Source: Leguminivora glycinivorella
Lineage: Eukaryota; Arthropoda; Insecta; Lepidoptera; Tortricidae
Assembly (NCBI RefSeq): GCF_023078275.1
Contig: NC_062985.1
Location: forward strand, 6,403,408 to 6,467,407
Length of the DNA: 64,000 nt
Reading direction: 5' to 3'
A program made the translations under genes and the position numbers. Below the pieces are notes generated by a model. That model ran no database searches. It was not told the DNA's origin and saw only the letters and a program-made list of their open reading frames with translations. Below, piece after piece: positions 46,750 to 59,624 of this stretch. Each line of letters opens with the position of its first letter. Within the stretch, counting starts at the first letter, position 1.

Positions 46750-47034
46750 CTTATAAATAAATAAATATAAATAATAATATATAAATATTGGGGACACCTT
46801 ACACAGATCAACTTAGCTCCAAACTATTAAGCAAAGTTTTTACTAAGTATTGCTTGTACTATGGGTGCTAAGCGACGATATACATACTTATATACATAGA
46901 AAACACTCATGACAGTCATGACTCAGGAAGAAATATCTGTGCTCATCACACAAATAAATGCCCTTTCCGGGAATCGAACCCAGGACCGCGGCTCAGCAGG
47001 CAGGGTCACTATCGAGTGAGTCAGACCGGTCGTC
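46750..47034 (-). mobile_element. tRNA-derived SINE, minus strand
   Basis: Reverse complement of the family at 31985: head GACCGGTCTGACTCACTCG, B box GGTTCGATTCC (46986-46976), GGGCATTTATTTGTGTGATG, GAGCACAGATATTTCTTCCT, and 3' end GTGTAAGGTGTCCCCAATAT followed by a TTTATA-rich tail. The A box is decayed. Confidence 0.85.
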
Positions 47035-47089
47035 TTATATTGCAAATTAATACATTAGTTCTGGACTTAAACATGTCCCTGTTTAGTAT

Positions 47090-48860
47090 GAATTAGAGTT
47101 ATTCGCCATATAATCCGCTATTTCGCTAATCTCAGTCCTTACTATAAAGTGTCGCTCGGTGCGATATGAAATTTCATTAACGAGTCTCGGGTCCGCAAGA
47201 CGCGTGAACCCGCGGGTAATTCACACGCGGCCAACAATAACGCGACCCTAGCGATAGGGCTGCCTGTTACTCCTATTAGGTGTCAAATAACATCTTTATT
47301 AAATAGGAAAGAAAAAAATATACCTAAATAGAGTAAGTTATTAACGTCGGATAAATACCATGCCAAGCAGCAAGTCTAAAGTGAGTAAATCGAATCTTTG
47401 GATAGAGGCAAAACAACGGAGTCCATAATTTTATTTACGAGTAAGTAGGTACGGGACTTGTAAACAAATGTTGCCGACTGCTCGCAGAAATTAATTACTT
47501 CATCGTTATTCAGTATTTTATTTTATTTACAAAGTATTAAATAATTGATGAGTATTTATCTGTTTACATAATTATGGTGTATGATGAGTATATTCCCTAG
47601 TGGGAATCCTAACAGCTATTTATATATTTATTGCAAGAATAAAGACAATCAGACTTAAAACACATTCCCTTAACTTAACATTTTCACGGCCCTTAACCCT
47701 TAACCTAGGATGGAATGTCAAGTGCTTTATCCAGTATGTCGTACCACCAGCAAGCCGCCATAACTGCTTATTCAGTCTCGTTTCGTATGCATACGCGAAT
47801 CAGCCTTCAGACGTGACATTCAACAAAATAGAAAAATCGCTCGCCCCCAAAACATAACTCCAAAAAATAACTGACAACCCTATCTGGCGGTTTCCTCACG
47901 CCCCTCTGGCCGCAAACTGAGTTATTTATCGCCCCACCCCTCCCCCCACAGGAACAGGAAATACCCGCACGTATTTTTACTGCCGGTTGAAAGAGCGACA
48001 TCTCTCGAGGGGTGGCCCCGCACGGGACACCAAATTTGAAAGTGCCGTCTCTTTCGCTGGCTTTTACCGACATAAAGTGCGACAAGGGTAGGACGAAGAA
48101 TTTCGATGTTAGAAACGGAAACTAGGTACCTGACCTGGCTGACGTGACGTGTCCATTTATGCAAACTGCGACTTCATTAATTTTAGGGACGTAACGTTCG
48201 AGTCGCGCGCAGGATGTAGCGATTACGTCGACGATGTTTACAAAACTCCCTGAACTTACTGCAATATTTCAACAATAGGTAATGTTAAAATAACGAGCCG
48301 TTGAAGCGATGTTTATTACAAGTCTGTTTTTAAACGGGGAAGGAAATCTTCCAGAATAGGTCGATAAGCGGCACAGTGCGTCATTGTTTTCGCAATGCCC
48401 CACTGTATTTGCGGTCTGTGTGGCTGTTTGTTAGTCAATTAGTGGCTTAGCCGTGTCGAGATGTGTGCGCTCACCGGAAACTGCTTTTTATATTGCCTTT
48501 GTTGTTAACAGAGTATAGGTAAAACATTATAATTAACACTGTTTAAACCGCAAAGCGATAAATGCAGCGCAAACAGCTTCAAGGATAAAATCCGTATATA
48601 AAAGGCAACATTCAATTAATACCGTGAAAAGCTTGTTGATTCAAATAAATCGAAGGGTTATCGAGGCATGAATGATTTTGAAATTAAAAAAGGAATCTCT
48701 GGTTCTCCCCTCGGTATGTGTGCCACTAGCCCCTTCCCCTTTTTTCGCGGCGCTCGGTGACACCTCGCGGGTCAAGTGAGGGGAGGCAGGGGACGCTAAT
48801 TCCACGCGCGTGACCGCACCCCGCGCTCCCAGAGGGTGTAATCCCGAATGGATGTTTCGT
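47090..48860. promoter_or_regulatory. Repeat-poor, GC-richer region, candidate regulatory DNA
   Basis: Few TAGGTA strings, no hairpin MITE. Several complex blocks stand out: 47150-47260 (CGCGTGAACCCGCGGG, AATAACGCGACCCTAGCG), 47840-48200 and 48690-48850 (CGCGGCGCTCGGTGACACCT). GC-rich minus-strand frames at 47807-48164 lack any domain. Best guess: enhancers or a promoter for a transcript not recognised here. Confidence 0.3.
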
Positions 48861-49146
48861 TTCGTCAGGTAGCTTTATTTAATTTAAAATAAACCAGTTG
48901 CCTTTATTAGGGACCAATATTATGAACTTATTAAATTCACTTTATCTATATAACCCTCGTGTTTTTACTTTGCTTATGCATGACTGAAATTCCACCAAAT
49001 AACATCGATGGATAATTGCATGAGCCTTCACAAAAATATTTTTTTGAAAGGTACAACAATGTATGTAATTTGCTACCTTTGTTACGATAGTAGAACGACG
49101 AGTCTTTCACTTGGTCGGTTCAACTCGTTGGATTAACGGCTCCTAT

Positions 49147-49338
49147 TATAGTCCATTTCAAAACGACGAGCACTTCGGTCAATTAGCGTTAACAATAGGA
49201 TTAGTGATAACAAAAGATACCTGATTGCACCGACAAAAAGATTGCACCGACGCGTGCCAACTAATTAGATAACAAAAGGCAAACATTTGAGCCCTATTAA
49301 CGAGTGCCATCGGGCCTTCGTATTTGAAATGGACTATA
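49147..49338. mobile_element. MITE with TATAGTCCATTTCAAA ends
   Basis: 16-bp terminal inverted repeats TATAGTCCATTTCAAA / TTTGAAATGGACTATA. 192 bp. The interior is partly palindromic (AACGACGAGCAC / GTGCCATCGGGCC weakly; CTATTAACGAGTG). Ends in TATA, suggesting a TA target. Confidence 0.7.
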
Positions 49339-52069
49339 CACGTATAGTATGAATTTTCTGAGATGCACTTTTCGGTTTTGCCCTAATCTGTTAAACAATG
49401 GCCTTTGTTTCTATTATTCGCCGCGGTTAGCTCCCGTTTCCACAGCACGTGCTAAAGTCTCAGTGTAGTTAAAAAGCAACTATCATGATAGCAATAAGGT
49501 TCAAATCCATAAAAAGCCCTTTCGGAGATAACACGTTTTGTCATCTTCAAAAAAAGTTACCTGCACACTGCAAACTGTTTAATAAATTTGAACCTTAACT
49601 AACAACGAATTATAACTAAGCATACACAAGTAATCAGTTTCTCAATGGATGCTCGTGATACAAGCGATAATGTAAACAATAACAAACAGGTAGTTTAATC
49701 TTATGACTAAGCCTTAGGTAGGTATATGTATAAGTATGTATGCAACAATACTTATGGCTCGTGAGCAATATTGCATTGTCTATTTGGCACATTTTATAAA
49801 GTTCACCGTTTTTCACCAATCACATAATTCTAGTCTTTAACTACACTCACTCGCGCTTACCACAATCAACTGACAGGATCGCCATGTGAGGTGGGGACCA
49901 ATGACAAGTCATTTGTGTGAGTTATAGGTTTATTATGCATCATATTATACAGCGTGCGGCAACTTATATAGCAAGCAATGAGAGGGGGATATACTCCACA
50001 CTACAATAGCTTTAGATATGTTTACGCAATAAAAGCAAACAAACTTAGACATTCTAAAATTGCGAGTGCCAAACGGAATCGACCGAACTGCGATCGTCCG
50101 CCGCTCAGCGTTCCCCAGGGCTTGCGTTCATACGGTAAAATAAAAAGGCCGATCCGACTCCCGCCGATTAGCGCGCCCGGGGAAATTAAAAGTATTTTAT
50201 TCCGCCATTAATTCCCCTTTTGTTTGTTATGAATAATGCCTGAGATGTGGGGCGTTGTTCAACGTAAGGACTGAAGGGTGCGCTGATGAGGTTGGGAAAT
50301 TGTAAACATGTGGTTTTGGGATTCAAATTTACACTATCGGTAAATCTGGACCGCTCTTCATTCTTCTCAATATTGCTCTTCCGGCATGAAGGTTGTTCTG
50401 CAACCAAAATATATAGGCATTTTTTAAAGGAGAATAAATGCTTAAATATATGTTTTTGGTATTTTTTTGTTAGTTTTACTCAGTGTTTCTATATTTGTGC
50501 CATTTATGTTAGTATACATATAATGTGGTCTCTGATGATTCTACCTGACCATCAGAAGCATTTATTTTACCTTTTCTCAATTTGGTATAATCTAAAAATT
50601 CCCCGAATTCTGTATATTCGGTTCGGTTCGGATCGTTAATTAAAATGAAAACCCAACAGGAAAAATGGTGCCAGTAAATGGTTGTGACATTTTAATGATA
50701 AAAACAAAAAAGAAACTTGTTCGACTGACCTTATATGACTTATCTCTGCTAGAATACCGAGAAAGATCACAGAATTATTCAAATCTTAGAATGCGTAGGT
50801 AATGCACCTAAATCATAAATGGAGTGAAACATAATTTACAAAAAATGTAAACAGACAAAAATCTACCCTAATTTCTCTGTAATCTTGTAATTAATTACTT
50901 TTTCAAATATTGCTATTTGGTGTCCTGTAAAAATAAAAACATGTCACCATCGCAAAACATTTACTTAGCACGTGAAATGACAACAAATTCTGTCATTCAC
51001 AATGGCAATGAAACATATTTGGGGTGTTATTCTCTGCAATATTTCGCGCGACATATTGTCGCATCGCATACAATAATGTAGCCCCAGTCCAGTCGGCACG
51101 ATGTCCGCGGAATGGGTCAGCAAATCTGTTTGTCACACACCGCCGGACCGGTATAACTGTACCCCCATTTTCTAAGAGTTGCTATGAAGGTAGAGTTCAA
51201 GTTATACTAGCGGAATTGGGTTGAAATGTGGAGAATAGTGCAGCAGATGCCACCACACTGCCGGATTACCGCGTTTGAGCGCATCTGTTACATAACATTA
51301 TAAGACGCAAACAGAGACGCGTATGTAATAGACTGGTAGAAATGTATTCTAACTTGTGTTCGCCATCGGTGAAGATAGCTACTACGAGTCACTTGAGGTA
51401 TTTTGTTAATGTTATTGTACATTTAATATAATTATACGATAGGCTATTATAGTAGATATAAAGCGGAGTAGGATACAAATAGGTAGGTACAAAAGAGTAT
51501 TTCGACTTCTGGTGTTGCATTTTATACAGTATGTTTATTTATGAAATTGAAGGCGACAAAATGAAAATTAGGCGTGGTGACCACAGGTTCTTCGTAGAAT
51601 TTTTGTAATAAGGTAGATAGGTACCTACTTACTATATGGCCTTGTGTTGAGGTATTTACTCTTCTTAATTGTGTATGTACTTACTACTTACACTAAATAT
51701 AGATAATTAGATATCTACGAAATTCCATTGCAAACATTCTTGCGTACACGTATAAGTAATTAAGCTTATTATTTTGTCTACACGTGTAGATAACACGACG
51801 CCTACTTATTTTTTATACCTACTTGTATTGTACTTATATAAAATACATAAACTCCGGACTTAAATTAAATAAAAGTTATTTTACATATCTACTCAAACAT
51901 ACAATGTGAAATAGCTTATACATCTTAAATTGAATATTAAATCAAAGTTAAAAATTAAAACATTCAATAACACATTAAAACAATAAAAACACTTATACTA
52001 GAACCTTATAAAATATGAACACTAATGTTAAAAACTTATAAATAAAAAAATGGCTTAAATCCTCGCCGG
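49339..52069. other. Intergenic, no gene seen
   Basis: AT-rich, with one unusual repeat-poor block at 50040-50220 (CGAACTGCGATCGTCCGCCG, CCGCCGATTAGCGCGCCCGG, TATTTTATTCCGCCATTAAT) that may be a conserved non-coding element. Open frames at 49978-50211, 50286-50639 and 51024-51224 show no family motif. Confidence 0.4.
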
Positions 52070-52412
52070 CAGGTAAGGTGCCCAGAAGGCTGGCCGCATT
52101 GCCCCGCTGGAGAGTAATGCTGATCCGCTGAGTGAAATATTAGCCAGCGCAAGAAAAAGCATATATTCAGTCACAGATTTTCTGAATGACAGTTTTATTT
52201 AATAACACAGTGCCTATTATCTCATTTCCAAAACCTATTGTTAAGTGTATTTTATACTAACATAATATAATAATTAATTAAACTTAGCTTAAGGAAATGT
52301 TTGCTATACCCTTATATAGGGTCCATGAGAGACTGCATGTATTACCTAATTGTAACATCTTTTGTATATTTACCATGGTGCAATAAATATTGATTGATTG
52401 ATTGATTGATGA
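52070..52412 (+). mobile_element. LINE 3' end with TTGA microsatellite tail
   Basis: AGGTGCCCAGAAGGCTGGCC, GCATTGCCCCGCTGGAGAGT ... CATGAGAGACTGCATGTATT, GGTGCAATAAATA then (TTGA)n at about 52389-52412. The AATAAA-plus-microsatellite end is typical of non-LTR retrotransposons. Clade undetermined. Confidence 0.55.
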
Positions 52413-53719
52413 TATATATTAAATGTGTAACTTAATTAACAGAAAAATTACGTGTGCCACAACGTGTGCACTGTTAAGTTATAATTGTTATAAACATACT
52501 TTATCCTACATACTTATTACCTACTTATGGATCTAGCAAAGCATGTTACTCATTTCTAAACCTACCTAATAAGTAGCTAAATTAGAGAACAATATAAAAA
52601 TCGATCATAAGATAAATTTTGAATTCTTTGTTAGCAATTTAATGAATGATTATTAATTTTCAAATTATAGGGGGCGTTTATAACATATTACTTAATTAAT
52701 TAATGTAACCTTAGGGTCTGTAGTCAAAAGAAGCAAAAGAACAAACTCTGGAACTTTTTGCATTCACAGAAATATGCTGAGACAGAAGATTTTTTAGTTG
52801 TATAAATTTAACTTTTAAGTAGTTTTCTATAAAATTGTAACTAACTCATGAAATGGTTCCCCGCAACACAGGCACAGCCTATTTTATTTTTTTAGTGCGG
52901 AGACCCCTGGGAATGTAGAAACCTAATTCTGATAATAATAAACTTTAATTCTGATAATAATAAAACCTAATTCTGATAATAATAAACTTCTTTAATTACT
53001 TAATATCGAAAATAAGATGGTATGGTATAGGATAGGTAAGGTAGGTTAATATATCAATGAAGTACAATATTTTCCATATTTACGTTTATTTAATGAGGAT
53101 TTCAAGCAAAAAGGTTAAAAGCAATAATTATATTTATTTGCTGTATTCTTGCAATAAACTCACTTTTTATGGCACATACAATACAACTAGTTAGTCACAC
53201 AATAACCGAGATTGCCAAATAAGCAGTTTTTTTATGAACAAAAACGCCCACACAAAAAAAAGGGAGAACGGGCCCGAGGGGAGCGAATAAACTCCTCCAT
53301 AAATCAATTTTAAGCAAAGTGAGAAGCGAACCGTTTGTCCGTACTTTTGCTGTTCTTGAGTTAAACAAATGGTTTTTATTTTGAGAAAAAAAGTTACTAA
53401 TGATAACGAAAACATTACGAAGTTCTGTCGGAGTGAGTCAGTTCAAAAGTACGGGAAGGCAATTTACGGAGTGCTACAAATGAAGTTCGTGTAAGAATTA
53501 TAATTATAGGCAACGTACTTATTGAGCGTTGAAATGTGGGTACAAGAAATCTAATATTAGAATAAAAAGAAGATTAAAGATTATCGAATCGATTTTTACT
53601 GTATTATTTTATTTATTTAGATTAAATGTACTCCTTAGTTTATCTACAAAGTACACCGCAGAAAGAAATGATGAAATCCTTTTGTAGAGCTCATATTCGT
53701 ATACCTACCCAATAACATA
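52413..53719. other. Intergenic, no gene seen
   Basis: AT-rich. A CTAATTCTGATAATAATAAA unit is repeated about three times at 52921-52990 (short tandem repeat). The minus-strand ORF 53191-53415 has no recognised motif. Confidence 0.45.
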
Positions 53720-55700
53720 ATATTTTGAATAACTTTTGTTTATCTTTTTTGGGAAACCGTTCAATTCCGGCCACGATATCTCCAGTGGTGGTAAAACAAA
53801 GTGGTATAAATCCGCGGCCACCCCTCCGCGATCAATTATTCAGAGCTACGAGCGCTACGACTGCTACGGGCTACGAACTATCCGCTACGGCTACGGTGCC
53901 ACTATGAGTAAGCTCTGCTCAAGCTCCGGTCATAAGATTTATGTGTTTTCTTTAAAAATAAGCGGTACCTGCATCGGGGCAGACAATACCCCGCCGTGAG
54001 TTCCCCTCCCACCCCCGAGGGGCGTCAAAGGGAGCACGTCTAATATTTCCGGGTCTGCTGTCGACAAAAGATCCCCGTTCATTGAATCAAGGATATAATC
54101 CATAAAAGAGCCTCTAAAGAGTAGATTTGTTTCGCCGAACCATTTAGTTAAAGGATCCCAACAATCTTTTGTTTCTCATTTCGTTAATATATTTCCACCA
54201 TGAATTTCAATTTGTTTTCGGATGAAACGAGGAACTCCCGTGTCAAGGTGCTAATTTAATCTTGATTGATTAATACAAAAATTGGGCTACCGACTGCATA
54301 AATTAACGGTGAAAGCAGCGATATCTCAAAACGTTTTAAAATACATGTATACAATGTTATTGCCGCGGTTATTGGTATAATAACGATCGTGTTATTATCG
54401 CGCCGAAGGCAGATAGGCGGTTATCGTTAAACATCTGTCAAAATAGCTACCGGTTCTGTCCCGAATTATAGCGAGCTTCTGAACTTTGTATGTTTACCCT
54501 AAAGGGAATGTATAATATATTACCCGCGAGATTTGAGATTAAACTCCTCTTTGACTTGACACCCAGGGTGACAGCTGCATTCGGATGCAATATTAACATT
54601 ATTTTAGGGGCGCCGGCGAGGTTCGTTACTTTACGGCGAGCGCATGCGTCTCTTTGTTCGTGCCAAACCCTCACAATAAAATTAGCAGTAATAAAAGGCG
54701 ACATATTGCGGGAGGAATATCGGTCGCAGTCGCAGTGCAGCGGCTGTGATCTCCGTCGCTATGAAAACGTGGCTCAGCACAACAGTTGACTCGGAACAGT
54801 TGCACGGGCCCACTACAATAATGGCGGGCGTGCGCGGCGGTGGGGGGAGCGGGGGGGAGCGGCCCTGTGACGATGCAGTTTGCACCGCGGCCTCCTCCAA
54901 CCTTCACCAACTCGCGCCCGTGTTCTTGGGAATCGTTTTAAATTCAAGAACCGCAAACCACTCCGCGAACAACACTCTACTCTGGCCGCACCGAATAAGA
55001 GTCAAAATCTTATCGCTAAGTTTTTATAAGTCATTTCGGATATGGAGCTCGCAGTCACCGCAACCCATGGTTTAAAACTCTATGCGGATGCCGGAAAGTT
55101 GAGAATCGTATAAATAATGTAAAAATGGTAGCAATCCTTGGTGTGAGTGCGGAGGTGAGAAATACATTAGCGGTGCCGTTTTCTATTGGTCGCCGCTCCC
55201 GTGTTGATATTAAGCAGTCCACGTGGACCGCTCCGAGTTCTTCCGTCTCGTTTTTTTGCGGCGGTCGATTCAATATCCATCTCGTTCTAATCTACAACGA
55301 AACGTGGAATGTCATGTCCGGAGTTGTTCAGAAAGTCGTGAGCGTGCATCGTGCTTCAACTCGGCGCTCGTTGGACAAGGGCGCAAGCGAGCGCGAGCGG
55401 CTTACCAAATTAAGTTTGATCTCGTCGTAATATAATTCAATTTGAAACGGAGGCTCGGGCGCTTAGGTCGGGGTGCCCGCTGTCGAATATTGATAAGCAT
55501 TTTTAAGTCAATTAAGGTTGTAAGCTAAAAGCGGTTGTTGCTACATTTAAATTATCGGCCGGCATTCAAATAACGCAATTTTTTTCGTGTCGGCACGATT
55601 TTATTTATAGTTACTTATATGTTATGGTGGGTATAATAATGCGGCGTGGGCGCTGCGATACAACGCGTATCGAATATTCATTCACTTAGTCACGGCCATC
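53720..55700. promoter_or_regulatory. Repeat-poor GC-rich region upstream of PMVK, with E-box palindrome
   Basis: A 2-kb tract without TE structure, ending about 1.1 kb before PMVK. It holds a CTACG-rich cluster (53846-53905), complex AT/GC mixed blocks at 54010-54180 and 54430-54720, and a GC-rich block 54720-55440. ATTGGTCG lies at about 55186, and the palindrome GTCCACGTGGAC at 55217-55228 sits in an 18-nt string also found at 25748. The frames in it (e.g. 54746-55075, 55125-55430) are low-complexity and overlap on both strands, as expected for CpG-rich non-coding DNA. Confidence 0.4.
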
Positions 55701-56787
55701 GGTTTAGTGAACATTTTATAAGTTTTATTGGACGCGATCGGTGTCGTTGCACTGCAGATAGCGACAGGATGTAATACCGATAGTATTACGTGATTTCATT
55801 ACTTATTTTGATTTATTAGTTATGGAACAAGGAACAGGTAGATATACAGTTACTTAATGGTACTTTATAATATTTACTTACCTTCACAACATATCGCATC
55901 TAATCAAATCGCCTAGGTCTACTAGGTAGATAGGTAGTAGGTAAGTACTAGGTTCTAAGTCTTGTTGGATAAATCTTAGTCACGATACAGTTAAAATGTC
56001 ATTGATATCGAGATAACTATCTTTGATGACAACTTGTCTACCTACTTAATTAATCATAATTAGGTAGTAAGTGAAGAAATTGAATTAAATTAACAGCCGG
56101 AGTAAATTTTATACACATAAAAATGTTTCCAGTTATTTACTCCGGTTACACCAGCAAGTAGTACGAGAACAATTTACAAAAATCCCGCGTTGCTTATTTT
56201 AAGTCGCTTTCGTAGACACAAGCGCCACCTTTTGAGAATTAATGAAGTTCAGATTTAGACGCCATCTAGCAAGAATTTTCAAAATATTTCATCTGGAAAA
56301 GCCATTGAAAAGTTGTTTCAATAAAATGCTAGATGTCAGCACAAAAAAGTATTATTTTGTAAAAGTAAAGACTTCTGTTTGCATTGAAAGGAATTGAACA
56401 ATTCTAGTCTTTACTAAATTATCAAACTTAAATTCAAATAGAGTAATCTCTTATAATTATAATATAAAATAATAGTTAATTTGTTTTTTTCTTTTTTAAT
56501 ATTGCCACTGGCAATTTTTTTAATTTTTATGTGTTATGGCAATGCCTACTAAACTGTCAAATTTGACAAGTTCACTGTATGTTATCACTTTGGTTAGCGT
56601 CTTTGAGGATTTGTTGTTTTTGCTTAAATTATAATAAATTATAACTAATACAACTAATTGTGAATTGGAAACTGAAGAATAAGTAGTATGTTCTGTTAAA
56701 GAACATTATATCATTAGGTTGGAACCTTAAGCTGGATGAGAAATGAAATGAAAAATTCTTGATACACTTGTTGTCGTCGGTCAAATG

Positions 56788-56822
56788 TTTTTTTTTTTAT
56801 AATTTTTAATATTGGGGACACC
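56788..56822 (-). mobile_element. SINE 3'-end relic just upstream of the PMVK start
   Basis: AATATTGGGGACACCTT (56806-56822) after a T-rich tract is the exact inverse of the 3' end of the SINE at 46750-47034 (AAGGTGTCCCCAATATT). Only the tail remains. It ends 26 bp before the PMVK ATG, so it probably lies within the leader or immediate promoter. Confidence 0.5.
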
Positions 56823-56848
56823 TTGGGGATAACTATATATTCGTCAAC

Positions 56849-58117
56849 ATGGCCCCGCGTATCATCTTGTTGTTTAGCGGCAAAAGGAAGTCTGGGAAAG
56901 ACTACTTGACCGACCACTTGCAGAAGTTGTAAGTGCTACTTGACTACACATTAACAATTAATTCTTAAATTGAGTGTTATACATACCTTGACTTCATCAC
57001 GCTTGATATTCTGTACTGTAACTAAAGCATAAGGTTTCTAATTAGACTATTTCTAATTAATACTTCATCTAAAAAAAAATCACTGCAGTACTGAAAAATA
57101 TTAGAAAATATTCAAGTTCAATTATGCTTCATAATAAGTTATTAATGCAATACTCATTTTAGACATAATTCTATACAAAATGTATTAATTCAGGCTGGGA
57201 GACAGATGTGAAGTGATAAAGATATCGCAGCCAATAAAGAGTCATTGGGCGAAGGAGAAAAATTTAAATCTGAATGAGCTGCTGAGCGACAGCGAGTACA
57301 AGGAGCAGCACAGATTGGAAATGATAAAGTGGAGCGACGAGATGAGAGACCAAGATTATGGCTGCTTCTGTAGAGTCGCTTGTCAAAATGGTAATTACAA
57401 GTTTGCATTTTGTTTAGTATTTAAAAAAAATATAATAAGCATTCATTTTGTTATCTTATGGATAGATTGTTAAATTTGCAGACGGTAGTACCCCTCATAT
57501 GCGGTTCGATCATAGAAAAGTGACCTTGACATTTAACATATTAGATTAAAATTCCCACACAGTGTCTAAGTATGAGGGGTTAAATATATTAGATAGGCAA
57601 ACATAAATCTCATTAATAACATATTTGAAGTAATTATTTTCCCAATAATACAGCAATAGATCAATTAATTGTCTGGCTATCTATTTTAGAGAATATATTT
57701 TGAGATACTTAGTCAAATAACTAAGTGTTTGAAAATTTTGTAGATATTGATAAACATGCTTAGTTTGTATTCAATGTGAATAATGTAGTTTACAACTTGC
57801 AGTATTTATCTTAATTATAAACGTATGTTCTAGCCGCAGACAGACCCATATGGATAGTCAGTGACATCCGTCGCAAAACTGACATCTGCTGGTTCAAGGA
57901 AATCTACGGGGACCTCATCAGAACGATCCGCATCACGGCAGATGAAGACACCAGAGTGAAAAGAGGATACAAGTTCAAGGAAGGCATAGATGATGTCGCC
58001 TCAGAGTGTGACTTGGATGATTATACTCCATGGGACCTTGTCATAGACAATGGGAAAGGAAGAGAGCAGCTGCAAGAGCAGTTAGGCAGTATTCTAGGAT
58101 TATTGTCCCATTTATGA
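56849..58117 (+). CDS. PMVK: Phosphomevalonate kinase, 3 exons, 186 aa
   Basis: Phosphorylates mevalonate-5-phosphate to the diphosphate in the mevalonate pathway; in insects this feeds juvenile hormone and other isoprenoids, since they make no sterols. Exons: 56849-56928 (80 nt), 57194-57390 (197 nt), 57834-58117 (284 nt). Donors GTAAGT and GTAATT, acceptors ATTCAG and TTCTAG; phases 2 and 1; joined length 561 nt with stop. Protein: MAPRIILLFSGKRKSGKDYL with the P-loop-like G11-K17 block, YKEQHRLEMIKWSDEMR (residues 72-88 region), WIVSDIRRKTD (99-109) with the paired Arg of the family, and GIDDVASECDLDDY (143-156). This matches the animal-type enzyme (human 192 aa, SGKRKSGKD, WLVSDTRR, VDDAESECGLD). 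The C-terminus is SHL, a PTS1-type peroxisomal signal. All key blocks are intact and no frameshift is seen. Confidence 0.95.
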
Positions 58118-58600
58118 TTTAGATCTGATTGTGTTAAATATAAGATTGGTTTGGTTTTTACTGTTTATTTACAGTAACATGTTACTGTAGATCTGAATTA
58201 TTTTTATATGAGCAAAGGTGTTTGTATTTTAATTTATTATTTCTGATGTCAAAAACACAAGACATTGTGCGGTATATTTCTAGGACAGATATTTTAGAAA
58301 AGCTAGCTTTACTAAAAGAAATATTTTTCATGTAGCTGAGGTTTCAACCAAGAGGTAGCTAAACTAACTTCTCACCACCCACCTTAGTTCACATAGATAT
58401 AAGTGCTTATCAATGGCACTATGCTATGTCATAGTTAATTTTATAGATATGTGTTGACATTGACATTTATAGATATATAGACATTGTGTGTCCTATTTAT
58501 TAGTTTTATTTTTGAAAAATCTGTATTTGTTGTAAGCATAGTCGTTAATCGTATGAGTTGTAGGTATGTGTATATGTTTAATAAAGCTTGGGTTTCCTAG
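58118..58600 (+). other. PMVK: PMVK 3' UTR and polyadenylation signal
   Basis: An AATAAA hexamer at 58580-58585 (GTTTAATAAAGCTTGGG) follows the stop by about 460 nt and is the best candidate poly(A) signal. The region between is AT-rich, without other structure. Confidence 0.55.
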
Positions 58601-59055
58601 GATAGTGGTGACTTCATATAGTGGCTGCAGACAGATATACAAAATGTAATAAGGAAACAGCTGCTATAGGACCATACCCCTAACCTACGAAATTCTAGCT
58701 AAAGAAGGATGAAAGTACACACGTGACATATTTTAGTCCAACAACATGGAAGGAAGTAAAAAGTATGTGAACCCATAGATTGTTTTACACGGCGGCTAAT
58801 AATATCATTTGAATAATAATTTATTATTTATGGAATATCTTTTAATTCGTATTGTACCTAAATCATATATTACGGTTGTGTTTTTATTTTACCTATGTTA
58901 CTTTTTGTACCGTAGAGCATTGTAATATTTATAATTAATATACATATAGAAATTATACCTACATCTGTATTTTTTACTATATACTTCAACAGTGCGAAAA
59001 TGAGTGGGTATTTACCCTAATCTACCTATAGCTACCCTACCCTAGATCAAATCGT
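58601..59055. other. Downstream of PMVK, no gene seen
   Basis: AT-rich sequence with no ORF over 60 codons and no repeat structure that I can name. Confidence 0.4.
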
Positions 59056-59399
59056 CCAGGACCACCAAGTTGGATTCCTAAAATGTTGAAATCCCGAAAT
59101 GTTGACTTTCCCAGAATGTTGTTTTTTTTTCAGTTTCGCAAAATGTTAGAATTAGAATTAGAATTAGAATTATTTATTGCATATCACATTACAGGCATTG
59201 GGTGGAGTGGAACATATAGGTATACATGTGACACCACATAGGTATATATGTGTGAGTATACATGTTGAATTCTTATAACGTTGAAATATTAAAAAGTTGA
59301 ATTCTCAAAATGTATACTTTCAACATTTCGGGATTTCAACATTTTAGGAAGTCAAGTTTATATTCCTGGAATCTTTTTTAACATGGGTACTTTTTTTGG

Positions 59400-59536
59400 T
59401 CCTAATAGGAGAAAAAAATTGTCCCAAGATTTCCAGACATTTTTGGGATTGTCCATCCCATTACCGATATAGCTATGAAAAAATGGTAAACGGAATGGAA
59501 AATAAATCTTGGGACAGTTCCTTTCTCCTATCAGGA
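59400..59536. repeat. Hairpin, CCTAATAGGAGAAA arms
   Basis: CCTAATAGGAG...AATTGTCCCAAGATTT pairs with AAATCTTGGGACAGTT...CTCCTATCAGG. Small MITE nested within 59056-60320. Confidence 0.65.
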
Positions 59537-59624
59537 TTAAAAGAGTCCGCGATTCTTTGAAGAAATCACATAAAAATTACCAAATAAACCAAATACCGTT
59601 TAACACTAAAGACCTACTTAATCT

